Shown here: positions 8,793 through 17,723 of the stretch, one piece after another
Layout of the letters: every line of letters starts with the position of its first letter
Numbering within the stretch: the first letter of the stretch is position 1
Assembly (NCBI RefSeq): GCF_001499995.1
Contig: NZ_LQIU01000002.1
Span: forward strand, 62,001 to 126,000
From: Mycobacterium sp. IS-1496
GTDB taxonomy: Bacteria > Actinomycetota > Actinomycetes > Mycobacteriales > Mycobacteriaceae
Direction of reading: 5' to 3'
Length of the DNA: 64,000 nt
Notes under the pieces: generated by a model
What the model saw: the letters and a program-made list of their open reading frames with translations, nothing else
What the model was told of the DNA's origin: nothing
Database searches by the model: none
Made by a program: the position numbers and the translations under genes

Positions 8793-9605
8793 ATGAGCGA
8801 GCATCCCGTCCACTTCGATCCGGCCGACGACGGCGCGTTCCTGCCCACCCGGTTCGCTCAGAGCCACTGGGGCGAGGACCACCTCAACGGGCCGGCCGTC
8901 GTGGGTCTGGCGGCATCGGTCCTCGAGGCCGAGTTCGGGTGCGATGGGTTCCTCCCGACCCGGCTGACCGTCGACCTGTTCAAGGCTGCCCGCGGCGTCG
9001 CGACGACGGCGAAGACGAACCTGGTGCGCGACGGCAGGCGCGTGCGCAACGCCGAGTGCGAGTTGGTGCAGGACGGCGTCACCGTCGCGCGCGCGACCCT
9101 CGTGCAGTACCGGCGGGCACAGGCGCCGCGCGGTGACGAATGGGTCGCCCCCGGAGCGTTCGACGTGCCGCCCGAGGTCGATCCGTCGCGGGCGATCCAC
9201 CTCGGCAGCGACGGACTGGGCTGGACGCATGCGATCGTCGACCACCAGAACACCGCACGCAAACGGACCTGGAGCCGCTCGATCCAGGTCGTCGCCGGCA
9301 TCGAGAATTCGCCGTTCGTGCGGGCGGTGGTGGCCGCCGAGGGCACCAGCCTCGTGACCAACCTCGGCACGGCCGGGGTCGGGTACATCAACGGCGACCT
9401 CACCGTCGCGCTCGCCCGGCTGCCGGTCGACGAGTGGGTCGGTGTGCAAGCCGATTCGCACTGGGTCGCCGACGGCATCTCCGTGGGCACCGCGACGCTC
9501 TACGACCGGGAGGGGGCCTTCGGCTCGGGGATGGTGACCGCGGTCAGCAACCCGGCCGCGCAGATCGATTTCGGCAACGATCCCTTTCCGTCCAGGACGC
9601 ACTGA
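8793..9605 (+). CDS. Thioesterase-like (TesB/hotdog-fold) protein
   Basis: The chosen ATG at 8793 gives 270 residues beginning M-S-E-H-P-V-H-F-D-P; the open frame extends upstream but overlaps the divergent flavodoxin-like gene. The tandem hotdog layout, with R-F-A-Q-S-H-W-G-E-D-H-L-N-G-P early and a Q-A-D-S-H-W-V-A-D-G-I-S-V-G-T-A-T-L end, fits the acyl-CoA thioesterase-like superfamily common in mycobacteria. These are predicted to cleave acyl-CoA, though many members are untested. 30 bp upstream of the FGGY kinase, so possibly co-transcribed. Confidence 0.75.
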   Translation: MSEHPVHFDPADDGAFLPTRFAQSHWGEDHLNGPAVVGLAASVLEAEFGCDGFLPTRLTVDLFKAARGVATTAKTNLVRDGRRVRNAECELVQDGVTVARATLVQYRRAQAPRGDEWVAPGAFDVPPEVDPSRAIHLGSDGLGWTHAIVDHQNTARKRTWSRSIQVVAGIENSPFVRAVVAAEGTSLVTNLGTAGVGYINGDLTVALARLPVDEWVGVQADSHWVADGISVGTATLYDREGAFGSGMVTAVSNPAAQIDFGNDPFPSRTH

Positions 9606-9635
9606 CGCGGTCTGTCACCACGTAGGGTTTGGCAC

Positions 9636-11117
9636 GTGGATCTGCTGCTCGGAATCGACATCGGAACGGGGAGCACCAAGGGCGTACTCGTCGATCTGAG
9701 CGGAACAGTGATCGCCTCTGAGGCCATCGCCCATTCGATGAGCCTGCCGCGCCCGGGTTGGGCGGAGGCCGATGCGGAGGGGCTCTGGTGGCGCGAGGTC
9801 TGCCGCATCAGCGCCGCGCTGATGGAGCGGCTTCCGGACGGCGGTGCGGTCGCCGGGATGTGTGTCAGCGGAGTGGGGCCGTGTCTCGTGCTCTGCGACG
9901 ACCGCCTGCACCCGCTGCGGCCGGCCATCCTGTACGGTGTCGACACTCGCGCCACCGATGAAATCGACTCGCTCACAGCCGAATTCGGTGAGCGGAACAT
10001 CCTCGAACGGGCCGGCACCCTGCTGTCCAGCCAGGCCGTCGGACCGAAACTGGAGTGGGTGCGCCGCCACGAGCCCGAGGTGTTCGACCGCGCGACGGGC
10101 TGGTTCGGGTCGAACTCGTACATCGCCGCCAAGTTGACCGGCGAATACGTCATCGACCATCACACCGCCAGCCAGTGCGACCCGCTCTACGGCACCCGGC
10201 TGTTCGACTGGAACCACGACTGGGCGCGGCGCATCTGCGCCCATCTGCCGTTGCCGCGCCTGGTCTGGCCAAGTGAAGTGGTGGGCACGGTCACCGCCGA
10301 GGCGGCGGCGGCCACCGGCGTTCCGGCAGGCACCCCGGTGTCGGCCGGCACCATCGACGCGTACTCCGAGGCGTTCTCCGTCGGTGTGCGCCAACCCGGC
10401 GATCAGATGCTGATGTACGGCTCGACGATGTTCCTCGTCCAGATCATCGACGAGTACTTCAGCGACCCGACGCTGTGGACGACGACGGGCGTCGAGCACG
10501 GCAGCCTCGCGCTGGCGGCCGGGACGTCGACGGCGGGCAGCCTGATCGGGTGGTTGCAGGCCACCACCGGCGGCGCGTCGTTCGACGAGCTGACCGCCGA
10601 GGCGTCCGCGGTGCCTCCCGGCAGCGAGGGGTTGCTGATGCTGCCGTACCTGGCCGGCGAGCGCACGCCGGTGTTCGACCCGCGGGCGCGTGGCGTGGTC
10701 GCGGGCCTGACCCTGCGCCACGGCCGCGGGCACCTGTTCCGTGCGGCCTACGAGGGCATCTCGTTCGGCATCCGGCAGATCCTCGAACGCTTCGACGACG
10801 CCCACTCCGCGATCAGGACGGTGGCCGTCGGAGGCGGGCTGCGCAGTCCGGTGTGGGCGCAGGCGGTCAGCGACATCACCGGTCGGCCGCAGCTGGTTCC
10901 CGAACAGGCGATCGGCGCGAGCTACGGGGACGCCCTGCTCGCCGCGATCGGGACCGGACTGGTCGATCCGGACACGGACTGGACACGGGTGGCCCGGGAG
11001 ATCGAGCCGGACCCCCGGCGCCGCGCGCTCTACGACGACCTCTACGACACGTGGTGCGAGTTGTATCCGGCCACCCGCACGCAGGTGCACCGGCTGTCGG
11101 CGCTCGACCCCGGCTGA
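9636..11117 (+). CDS. FGGY-family carbohydrate kinase
   Basis: The 493-residue product has the ATP-site start L-L-G-I-D-I-G-T-G-S-T-K-G-V, D-T-R-A-T-D-E-I near residue 105, and the C-terminal V-A-V-G-G-G-L-R-S-P-V-W nucleotide loop of FGGY kinases. It is only distantly like the xylulokinase-type protein at 5251-6648 and closer to the general sugar-kinase group, so the substrate is not assigned. No transporter or isomerase sits next to it. It converges on the small secreted-protein gene with 10 bp between stops. Confidence 0.85.
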   Translation: MDLLLGIDIGTGSTKGVLVDLSGTVIASEAIAHSMSLPRPGWAEADAEGLWWREVCRISAALMERLPDGGAVAGMCVSGVGPCLVLCDDRLHPLRPAILYGVDTRATDEIDSLTAEFGERNILERAGTLLSSQAVGPKLEWVRRHEPEVFDRATGWFGSNSYIAAKLTGEYVIDHHTASQCDPLYGTRLFDWNHDWARRICAHLPLPRLVWPSEVVGTVTAEAAAATGVPAGTPVSAGTIDAYSEAFSVGVRQPGDQMLMYGSTMFLVQIIDEYFSDPTLWTTTGVEHGSLALAAGTSTAGSLIGWLQATTGGASFDELTAEASAVPPGSEGLLMLPYLAGERTPVFDPRARGVVAGLTLRHGRGHLFRAAYEGISFGIRQILERFDDAHSAIRTVAVGGGLRSPVWAQAVSDITGRPQLVPEQAIGASYGDALLAAIGTGLVDPDTDWTRVAREIEPDPRRRALYDDLYDTWCELYPATRTQVHRLSALDPG

Positions 11118-11127
11118 GCGTCGGCGA

Positions 11128-11634
11128 TCAGGCGATTCGGCTGAGCCGGAACGGCATTCGGATGTTCTGCCACCGGTTGACGCCGCACGCCCCGCTCGGT
11201 CCTATGGTCTGGTCCCACCCGCTGAGCCGGTCATGGCGGTCCGGCGCGTCCGCCCGGGCCGGCCAGAACGTGAACGACTGTTCGCCGGGGAAGGCGGTGC
11301 CGTCCGGACAACGCTCCCAACCCTCGATGACCCGGGTGACGCGCCACATGAGATTGCGGTAGACCAGGTCGGCCGTCCACCCCTGATCGCTGCTCACCGA
11401 GCCGGTGCAGTCCTGATAGGTGGTGCACGTCGACGAGATCGTCCATGTGCTGACGACCGTGGCCTCGTCGCGGAAGCTCTCCCGTGTCTTGGCCCATTCG
11501 CCGTCGGACACCGCCGTGAACACCCCGTTGAGGGCCACGTCGCCGACGGAGGCGGAGGCGGTCGCGCCGGCTGCGACGCTCCCGATGAGAAGGGCGCCGG
11601 CCGCGGCCGCGGTGGTGGTACGCGTCATCGACAT
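11128..11634 (-). CDS. Small secreted hypothetical protein downstream of mceF
   Basis: The 168-residue product has a signal peptide: M-S-M-T-R-T-T-T, then an Ala/Gly-rich core ending near A-S-A-S at residue 29. The mature part has two Cys pairs (S-S-T-C-T-T-Y-Q-D-C-T-G and E-R-C-P-D-G, plus G-A-C-G-V), suggesting disulfides. N-G-V-F-T-A-V-S-D-G-E-W-A-K-T belongs to a family of mycobacterial exported proteins with no known function. It starts 9 bp after the mceF stop, so it is likely the last gene of the mce operon, in the position that mce-associated genes usually occupy, although it is not a recognisable Mam protein. Confidence 0.65.
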   Translation of the reverse strand: MSMTRTTTAAAAGALLIGSVAAGATASASVGDVALNGVFTAVSDGEWAKTRESFRDEATVVSTWTISSTCTTYQDCTGSVSSDQGWTADLVYRNLMWRVTRVIEGWERCPDGTAFPGEQSFTFWPARADAPDRHDRLSGWDQTIGPSGACGVNRWQNIRMPFRLSRIA

Positions 11635-11643
11635 GTCTCCCGG

Positions 11644-13131
11644 CTACCCGCTTCCCGACATCACGAGGTCTTTCCAGGTCTTGTCCGCCCCGGACGACGC
11701 CAGGTCGCTCTGTTCGAAGATGTGACCGTCGGGTGCGGCGACGCGGCCGGTTTCGGGGTCATAGGTGGCGACGGCCACCGTGGGTCCTGGTGCGGGGCCG
11801 TCGCCGGTGTGGCCACTCGGCGCGGCGCCCGGTGTTCCCTCGATCGGCCCGTGGATGTTCTCGTCGAGGGTCACCCGGTCGTCGGGCGGGACACCTTGAG
11901 CGATGAGATTCGGGTCCAGCGGGTAGGGCCCCGTGGCGTGCTGGCGGACGGCCAGTGGCTGGAACGGCCGGTCGCTGTTGCACTCCTCGATGGTGGGGGC
12001 GTATTTGCCCGGGTGGCGCATACAGGGGAAGTTGCGGGCCCCGCGCACGGCTATCGGCGAATCCTGCGGCAGTTTGCAGTACAGACCGTCCGGGGTGTCG
12101 ATGGTCGTCGTGTCGGCGGGGGAGCGCCACGACGACGGCGGCAGGAAGCCCACGGTGCAGGCCGGCGGATCGCTCATCGACACCCGGAAGTCGCCGAGAG
12201 GTATACCGGTCGCGTTCTGTCCGGGCCCCGCCGACTGGTAGAAGGCCGTGGCCGGCGGCAGCAACACGAGGAGCTGCTCCAAACCCGGGCGATAGGTCAC
12301 GGCGATCTGTCCGATCGACGTGAGGTTGGCCAGCAGCACAGGCAGCGTCGGCTTCACCTGGTCGAGTAGGCGCGAAACCTCCTGCGCGGCGCCGGGTCCC
12401 GTCTCGAGGATGGTGCGAAGGTGGGGGTCGTCGGCCACCAGTTGCCCGGTGACGCCTGCGAGTCGATCGGCCCACGTGCGCAGTGCCTGCGCGCTGACGT
12501 TCTGGCCGTCGAGCACCGGTTGCGCATCGTCGATGAGGCGTGAGGTGCGGTCGGCCACCGCGTCGGTGTCGTGGGCGATCCGCGACGCGGAGTCCGAGAG
12601 GGACTGCAGGTCGTACGCGGAGCCGTTGAACGCCTTGAACGATTCGTCGAGCAGCCCGTCGAGCTTGTCGGTCGGGACACTGCCGATCAGCGCGCTGAGC
12701 CGGTCCATCATGGGGCCGACCTCCTGCGGGATGACCGTCCGGTCACTCGGGATCACCGAACCGTCCTGCAGGAAGGGGCCGCCTCGGCCGTGCGGTTGCA
12801 GATCGACGTACTGCTCGCCGACCGCGGACACACTGCGCACTTCGGCGGTCAGATCGCTCGGCACCTTCGGGGAGCCGTCGAGCGACAGGGTGGCGACGGC
12901 GCCGCGCGGGTTGACGTCGACTTCGGTGACCTTCCCGATCTGCACTCCGCGATAGGTCACGTTGGAGAACCGGTAGAGACCCCCGGCGTTCGGCAGTTCC
13001 ATCGTCACGGTGATCCGACCCACTCCGAGCAGGGTGGGCACCTGCAGGTATTCGACGATCAACACCGACACGCCGACCAGCGAGGCGACGGCGAACACCG
13101 CGAGCTGAACCCGGACGAATCGAGTCAGCAT
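11644..13131 (-). CDS. mceF: MCE family protein MceF
   Basis: The 495-residue product has one N-terminal membrane anchor (residues ~8-28) and then an MlaD/MCE domain at about 35-115, containing Y-R-G-V-Q-I-G-K-V. A long helical region with D-G-Q-N-V and L-D-Q-V-K-P-T-L-P follows, then a Pro/Gly-rich C-terminus. MceF closes the six-subunit hetero-hexameric tunnel that carries lipids across the mycobacterial periplasm. The ATG at 13131 overlaps the mceE stop, indicating tight translational coupling. Confidence 0.9.
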   Translation of the reverse strand: MLTRFVRVQLAVFAVASLVGVSVLIVEYLQVPTLLGVGRITVTMELPNAGGLYRFSNVTYRGVQIGKVTEVDVNPRGAVATLSLDGSPKVPSDLTAEVRSVSAVGEQYVDLQPHGRGGPFLQDGSVIPSDRTVIPQEVGPMMDRLSALIGSVPTDKLDGLLDESFKAFNGSAYDLQSLSDSASRIAHDTDAVADRTSRLIDDAQPVLDGQNVSAQALRTWADRLAGVTGQLVADDPHLRTILETGPGAAQEVSRLLDQVKPTLPVLLANLTSIGQIAVTYRPGLEQLLVLLPPATAFYQSAGPGQNATGIPLGDFRVSMSDPPACTVGFLPPSSWRSPADTTTIDTPDGLYCKLPQDSPIAVRGARNFPCMRHPGKYAPTIEECNSDRPFQPLAVRQHATGPYPLDPNLIAQGVPPDDRVTLDENIHGPIEGTPGAAPSGHTGDGPAPGPTVAVATYDPETGRVAAPDGHIFEQSDLASSGADKTWKDLVMSGSG

Positions 13132-14348
13132 CAGCCACCACCCGGCCCGGTTGGCGGAGGAGCCGGAGTCGGGGGAGGCGGCATCCGGTCGGGCCCTCGC
13201 ACGCCGGGGGGCGGTGCGACAGCCTCCCCGAGCGGGTTCTTCGAGTAGAACGAGTCGTATCCCGGGTCCCCCGGAGCAGGTACCAGGGGTGCGTTCTCGT
13301 CACCGAAGCTGGTGCCCGCCAACAGGCCCCGCTTGAAGCGTCCCAGCGTCAGGTCGACGGTGACGAACAGGTTCATGTAGTCGCCGCGGATTCCGCGGTC
13401 GATGATGTCCTGTCCCAGTGGGAACACGGTGGCCCACGCGAGCGCCGTGCTGATGTCGGGGCCCACGTCGGCCAGCGCGCGGATGGTCGGCGCCAGGTTC
13501 TGCAGGTCGGTGACGAGGTCGTCGCCGACTTCGGAGACGACGCCGGTGGCCGTGTCGCTGAACACGCGGAGCCTGTCCAACGCGGCCACCAGTCGGGGCC
13601 GTTCCCGCCGTAGCGTGTCGAGCGCCGGCGGGATGTCGCGGAGTGCGTCGGTGATGACGTCGCGCTGGGCGGCCAGTGTGGACGCGAACCTGTCGAGTTC
13701 CGTCACGGTGGCGATGACGTTGTCGCGCTGCGCGTCAAGGGCTCCGACGAAGGTGTCGAGACGGCCGAGGAGAGCGCGGATCTGGGTCTGGCGTCCGGTG
13801 AAGGCGGCGTTCAACGAGTGGATGATGTCGCCGATCTGCCCGAGCCCGCCCGCGTTGACCACGGCCGACAGGGCTGCGAGCGTCTGCTCGGTCGACGGGT
13901 ACGTCGACGAGCGATCGAGGGGGATCGTCGCGCCGTCGCGCAGCGCGCCTGCCGGCGCCTGACCGGTCGGGACGTCCAACTGCAGGTGCATGGAGCCGAG
14001 AAGGCTGGTCTGGCCCACCGCGGCGGTGGCGTTCGCGGGGATGTGCACGTCCGGCCGCACGGCGATCTCGACCTCGGCGCGGCGGTTCACGAGGCCGACG
14101 CTGCGGACGCTCCCGACCACGACGTCGTCGACCATGACCGGTGAATTCGGTTCCAGGGTACCGACATTGCTCAGCTCGACACGGTATCTCGACGCGTCGG
14201 ACTCCCGGCCGACGGTGCCGGGGAGGGGCAGGGAGTTCACTCCCTGGAAGCTGCACCCGACGACCATGACCGGGAGCAGGGCGGACAGGACGCGACGTCC
14301 CGCGCGGAAGATGCTCACGACGGTGGCCCTTTCACGACGGTGCCTCAT
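13131..14348 (-). CDS. mceE: MCE family lipoprotein MceE (LprK type)
   Basis: The 405-residue product has a lipoprotein signal: basic M-R-H-R-R-E-R, a hydrophobic core and the lipobox V-V-G-C with lipidated Cys32. The MCE domain follows at about 50-130, with V-D-D-V-V-V-G-S-V and G-Q-T-S-L-L-G-S-M-H-L-Q-L. In other mce operons the E subunit is likewise the lipoprotein. A Pro-rich C-terminal tail (P-P-P-T-P-A-P-P-P-T-G-P) is typical. It overlaps mceD by 4 bp and mceF by 1 bp. Confidence 0.92.
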   Translation of the reverse strand: MRHRRERATVVSIFRAGRRVLSALLPVMVVGCSFQGVNSLPLPGTVGRESDASRYRVELSNVGTLEPNSPVMVDDVVVGSVRSVGLVNRRAEVEIAVRPDVHIPANATAAVGQTSLLGSMHLQLDVPTGQAPAGALRDGATIPLDRSSTYPSTEQTLAALSAVVNAGGLGQIGDIIHSLNAAFTGRQTQIRALLGRLDTFVGALDAQRDNVIATVTELDRFASTLAAQRDVITDALRDIPPALDTLRRERPRLVAALDRLRVFSDTATGVVSEVGDDLVTDLQNLAPTIRALADVGPDISTALAWATVFPLGQDIIDRGIRGDYMNLFVTVDLTLGRFKRGLLAGTSFGDENAPLVPAPGDPGYDSFYSKNPLGEAVAPPPGVRGPDRMPPPPTPAPPPTGPGGG

Positions 14349-15613
14349 GAGGGGGGCCGCTCGGCGGGCAGGAGGAGATCAGGCGTCGTGGTCGCGGCAT
14401 ACGCCGAATCCTCCGGTGCGACGGGCATGGGACCCGAGGTGGTTCCTTCCCCGCCCGGCCGCAGCGCGGGATCGGTGTAGATGAGCTTCTCTGCCGACGG
14501 AACGCTGGTGAGTCCCGGATTGAACGGGAACGGAAGGTAATTGAAGTTCAGCCGGTCCAGACCCGGGCCGAGGTACTGCGAACACAGCCGACTCGTCTCG
14601 GGCGCGGTGACATTGGCCAGTGCTCCGATCATGCCGCAGAAGAACATGGTCGGATCCGAGAAGTTGTTCAGCACGAACACCCCGCTGGCGCCGCCGGTTC
14701 GGGGATCCATCATGTTGTAGGAGTTCGCGAGCGCCGAGGGTGCGACGTGGAGCACCTGCTCGAGGTCGCCCTGGTGGTCGACCAGGGTCTGAGTGACGTT
14801 GCGCAGCCGTTGTACCTGTTCGGCGGTGGCATCGCGGCTGCCGGCGACGAATCGCCGGACGTCGGTCACCGCCTCGGACAGGTTGGTCAGCGCGGCGTCG
14901 ATGTCCGACCGGCTGCCGTCGAGCACGTCGGTGAGCGTGGCGAGCCGGTCCTGGAACTGCACTATCTGCTCGTTGCTCCTCCGGAGGACGGCGACGAAGA
15001 TCTGGAGGTTCTCGATGATCCCGCTGATGTCCCCGCTGCCGTCGGCGATGACCCGGCTGATCGCGGCCAGCTGCGACAACGTCTCACGGAGCTTGTCTCC
15101 GTTGCCGTCCATCGCGTCGGCGGCGCTGTCGATGAGGCGTCCGACCGAACTGCTCGACGACGCGGCGGTGGGCCCGAGATCGGCGGCCAGCCGGGTCAAC
15201 TGCTCCTTGACCTCGTCCCATTCCACGGGGACGGCGGTCCGTTCCATGGGGATGACGGTGTGGTCCGCCATCGTGGGTCCCGCGGTGAAGGCGGGGGTGA
15301 GCTGGACGAACCGCGCCGAGACCAGGTTCTGCGCGACGATGACGGCCCGCGCGTCGACGGGCACCCGCACGCCGTGGTCGATCTGCAGGGTGAGCACCGC
15401 CTGGGTGCCGTCCGGTTCGATGGCGGTGATCGTCCCCACCGGAACGCCGGCGATCCGCACCTCGTCTCCCGGATAGATCGAGGTGGCGCCGGCGAAGACA
15501 GCGGTGATCACCGTCGGGCGGAAGAGGTGACGGGACATGATGAACACGGCCGCGCCGAGAATCGACACCACCAGCGCCGCTGCCGTGATCCTGGTGAGGG
15601 CTGCGCGGTTCAT
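14345..15613 (-). CDS. mceD: MCE family protein MceD
   Basis: The 422-residue product has a membrane anchor at about 10-28, an MCE domain at about 35-115 (Y-P-G-D-E-V-R-I-A-G-V-P-V-G-T-I), then a long alpha-helical coil domain. A central F-F-C-G-M-I-G-A segment and a Pro-rich C-terminus end the protein. Position four of six and 4-bp overlaps on both sides identify it as MceD. In mce1/mce4 systems the subunits assemble A through F as one hetero-hexamer. Confidence 0.9.
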   Translation of the reverse strand: MNRAALTRITAAALVVSILGAAVFIMSRHLFRPTVITAVFAGATSIYPGDEVRIAGVPVGTITAIEPDGTQAVLTLQIDHGVRVPVDARAVIVAQNLVSARFVQLTPAFTAGPTMADHTVIPMERTAVPVEWDEVKEQLTRLAADLGPTAASSSSSVGRLIDSAADAMDGNGDKLRETLSQLAAISRVIADGSGDISGIIENLQIFVAVLRRSNEQIVQFQDRLATLTDVLDGSRSDIDAALTNLSEAVTDVRRFVAGSRDATAEQVQRLRNVTQTLVDHQGDLEQVLHVAPSALANSYNMMDPRTGGASGVFVLNNFSDPTMFFCGMIGALANVTAPETSRLCSQYLGPGLDRLNFNYLPFPFNPGLTSVPSAEKLIYTDPALRPGGEGTTSGPMPVAPEDSAYAATTTPDLLLPAERPPS

Positions 15614-16695
15614 CGGGGCGGCTCCTCCGGGATTCCGTTGTAGGGGAACGGAATCTCCGCGCGGGGTCCGACGTTGTCCGGCGGCTGTCCGGCATCGACG
15701 CCACGACGGAAGCCGAAGGCGTAGTCCAGGAACGGCTGCAGTACCGCCGGGAGGTCGACGTTGGGGATGTAGGCCGAGTAGAAGGGCCCGCTCGCCACCG
15801 TCTCCCCGAGCGTGGTCTGGTACTTCGCGAACCGGGGGAGCGCCAGGGCGATGTTGTCCCGCTGCCGTTCCAACATGGCGAGCACCGAGTTCAACTCAGC
15901 CAGTGTGGGTGCCAGTTCCTGTTCGTTGTCGTCGATCACGGCGGAGACCTCGCGGGCCATCGCGGAGGTGTGAGCGAGCAACTCGACGATGACCCGGCGC
16001 CGCTCGGACAGCATGCCGACCAGGTCGTTGGCGTTGAGGATCAGCGTGGAGATCTGCTCGCTGCGCTGGGCGAGGATCTCGGTGACCTCCCGGCCGCTCG
16101 AGAACAGTTCGCCCAGTGATGAATTGCGGTCGTTGAGCGCGGCCGATATCCGCGTCAGCCCGTCGAACGTGGGTCCGAGCTGTGGTGCGATCTGGTCGAT
16201 GGTGGCCGACAGGGCGTCCAGCGACTGATTCAGATTCGCGGTGTCCGTGGCGGCGGTGTTCGCCGTCAGTTCGCCGACCGCCTCGGTGAGGGTGTACGGG
16301 GAGAAGGTGCGGGAGACCGGGATGACGGTCATCGGTTTCAGCGCCGCGTCGCCCGCGGAGCGCAGTGTGAGCACCCGCTGCCCCAGCAGCGTGCCGGTCC
16401 GGATCTGGGCCGTGCTCTGCGAGCCGAGTGCGATGTCGTCGTCGACGGTGAACGTCACCAGGGCGTTGGGATCCTGCAGCGCTATGGAGCTCACCGTGCC
16501 GACGGTCATACCCGACATCGTCACGTCGTTGCCGACCGCCAAGCCGCTCGCATCGACGAACAACGCCTGGTACCGCGCGGACGCCGCCCAGTTGATGAGC
16601 CGCTCGGGGGACAGCCCGACGGCGATGACGAGAACGACGAGGACCAGGCCGACGAAGCCGGTCCGGATGACTTTGGGGTTGCGGTACTTCAGCAT
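15610..16695 (-). CDS. mceC: MCE family protein MceC
   Basis: The start ATG at 16695 (M-L-K-Y-R-N-P-K) is preceded by GGAGGA and overlaps the mceB stop. A GTG five codons upstream is less likely. The 361-residue product has an anchor at about 10-30, an MCE domain with V-G-N-D-V-T-M-S-G-M-T-V-G-T-V, a helical tail and the C-terminal P-F-P-Y-N-G-I-P motif typical of MceC. It lacks a lipobox. Confidence 0.9.
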   Translation of the reverse strand: MLKYRNPKVIRTGFVGLVLVVLVIAVGLSPERLINWAASARYQALFVDASGLAVGNDVTMSGMTVGTVSSIALQDPNALVTFTVDDDIALGSQSTAQIRTGTLLGQRVLTLRSAGDAALKPMTVIPVSRTFSPYTLTEAVGELTANTAATDTANLNQSLDALSATIDQIAPQLGPTFDGLTRISAALNDRNSSLGELFSSGREVTEILAQRSEQISTLILNANDLVGMLSERRRVIVELLAHTSAMAREVSAVIDDNEQELAPTLAELNSVLAMLERQRDNIALALPRFAKYQTTLGETVASGPFYSAYIPNVDLPAVLQPFLDYAFGFRRGVDAGQPPDNVGPRAEIPFPYNGIPEEPPR

Positions 16696-17723
16696 CAGTC
16701 CTCCGCGCACCGTCCGCCGTCTTGCCGGAAGGACGGGAATACCGCGGTTCGGCCCTGCAGGTCTGTGACGCGTACCGCCAGCGAGCAGATGTAGTAGTTG
16801 ACGAAGCTGCCGTAGGAGCCGATCCGGATGAGCTTGCGGTAGTTCTCGGGGGCTTTCTGCAGTGCCGTCTCGATACGGTCCTGTTTTCCCGCGACGTTGG
16901 GCGCCAACGTCTTCAAGTGGTCGACGGTCTCGGCGAGAGGTGGCCGGGCACGGGTGAGCAGGTCGGCGACCGAAGCGGTGCCGGTGTTGAGGGATTCGAT
17001 GGCCGCACCGATCGGTTCGCGATCGGCCGCGAGTTCGGTGATCAGACCTTCGAGCCGGTCGAGCGCCGTGGAGAACTGATCGCCGTCGCGCGCCAGCGTC
17101 GACAAGGTGGTGCGAAGGTTCTCGATGAGCCGGTCGATCACCTCGTTCTTGTCGGCCAGCGCATGGGAGAACGACGAGGTTCTCGACAGCAGGGATTCGA
17201 TGGTGCCGCCCTGGCCCTGGATGATCTGGATCAGCGATGACGCCAACGCGTTGACGTCCTGGGCGTTCAGGCCCCGGATGACGGGTTTGAGGCCCCCGAG
17301 GAGGAGGTCGAGGTCCAGTGCCGGTGCCGTTCGTTCGAGGGGGATCCGCGCTCCGGGAGGCATGATCCGGGTCGAACCCTCACCGTCGACGAGTTCGAGG
17401 AAGCGGTCGCCGACCAGGTTGAGATAGCGGACGACGGCGCGGGTGCCGTCGGTCAGCACCAGGGTGCGGTCGGCATCGAAGGTGACGACGATGGTTTTGT
17501 CCGAACCCATCTCGAGGTCGCTCACCGTGCCGACGCGGACACCGGCGAAACGAACCGACTCGCCGGCACGGAGGTTCGAGACGTCGTCGAAGACCGCCGA
17601 GTAGGTGTTCGCCGACCCGGTGCGGTAGTCGCCGAAGACCGCGAACAGACACGCGGTCAGCAGTGTCATCGCCGCGACGAAGACGCCGAACTTGACGAAC
17701 GACTTCCTGCCGTCACTCCTCAT
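16695..17723 (-). CDS. mceB: MCE family protein MceB
   Basis: The 342-residue product has a single anchor at about 10-30 and an MCE domain with A-G-E-S-V-R-F-A-G-V-R-V-G-T-V near residues 53-68. The helical region ends in Y-G-S-F-V-N-Y-Y-I-C-S-L, a recurrent C-terminal element of MceB proteins. The ATG at 17723 overlaps the mceA stop by 4 bp. Confidence 0.9.
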   Translation of the reverse strand: MRSDGRKSFVKFGVFVAAMTLLTACLFAVFGDYRTGSANTYSAVFDDVSNLRAGESVRFAGVRVGTVSDLEMGSDKTIVVTFDADRTLVLTDGTRAVVRYLNLVGDRFLELVDGEGSTRIMPPGARIPLERTAPALDLDLLLGGLKPVIRGLNAQDVNALASSLIQIIQGQGGTIESLLSRTSSFSHALADKNEVIDRLIENLRTTLSTLARDGDQFSTALDRLEGLITELAADREPIGAAIESLNTGTASVADLLTRARPPLAETVDHLKTLAPNVAGKQDRIETALQKAPENYRKLIRIGSYGSFVNYYICSLAVRVTDLQGRTAVFPSFRQDGGRCAED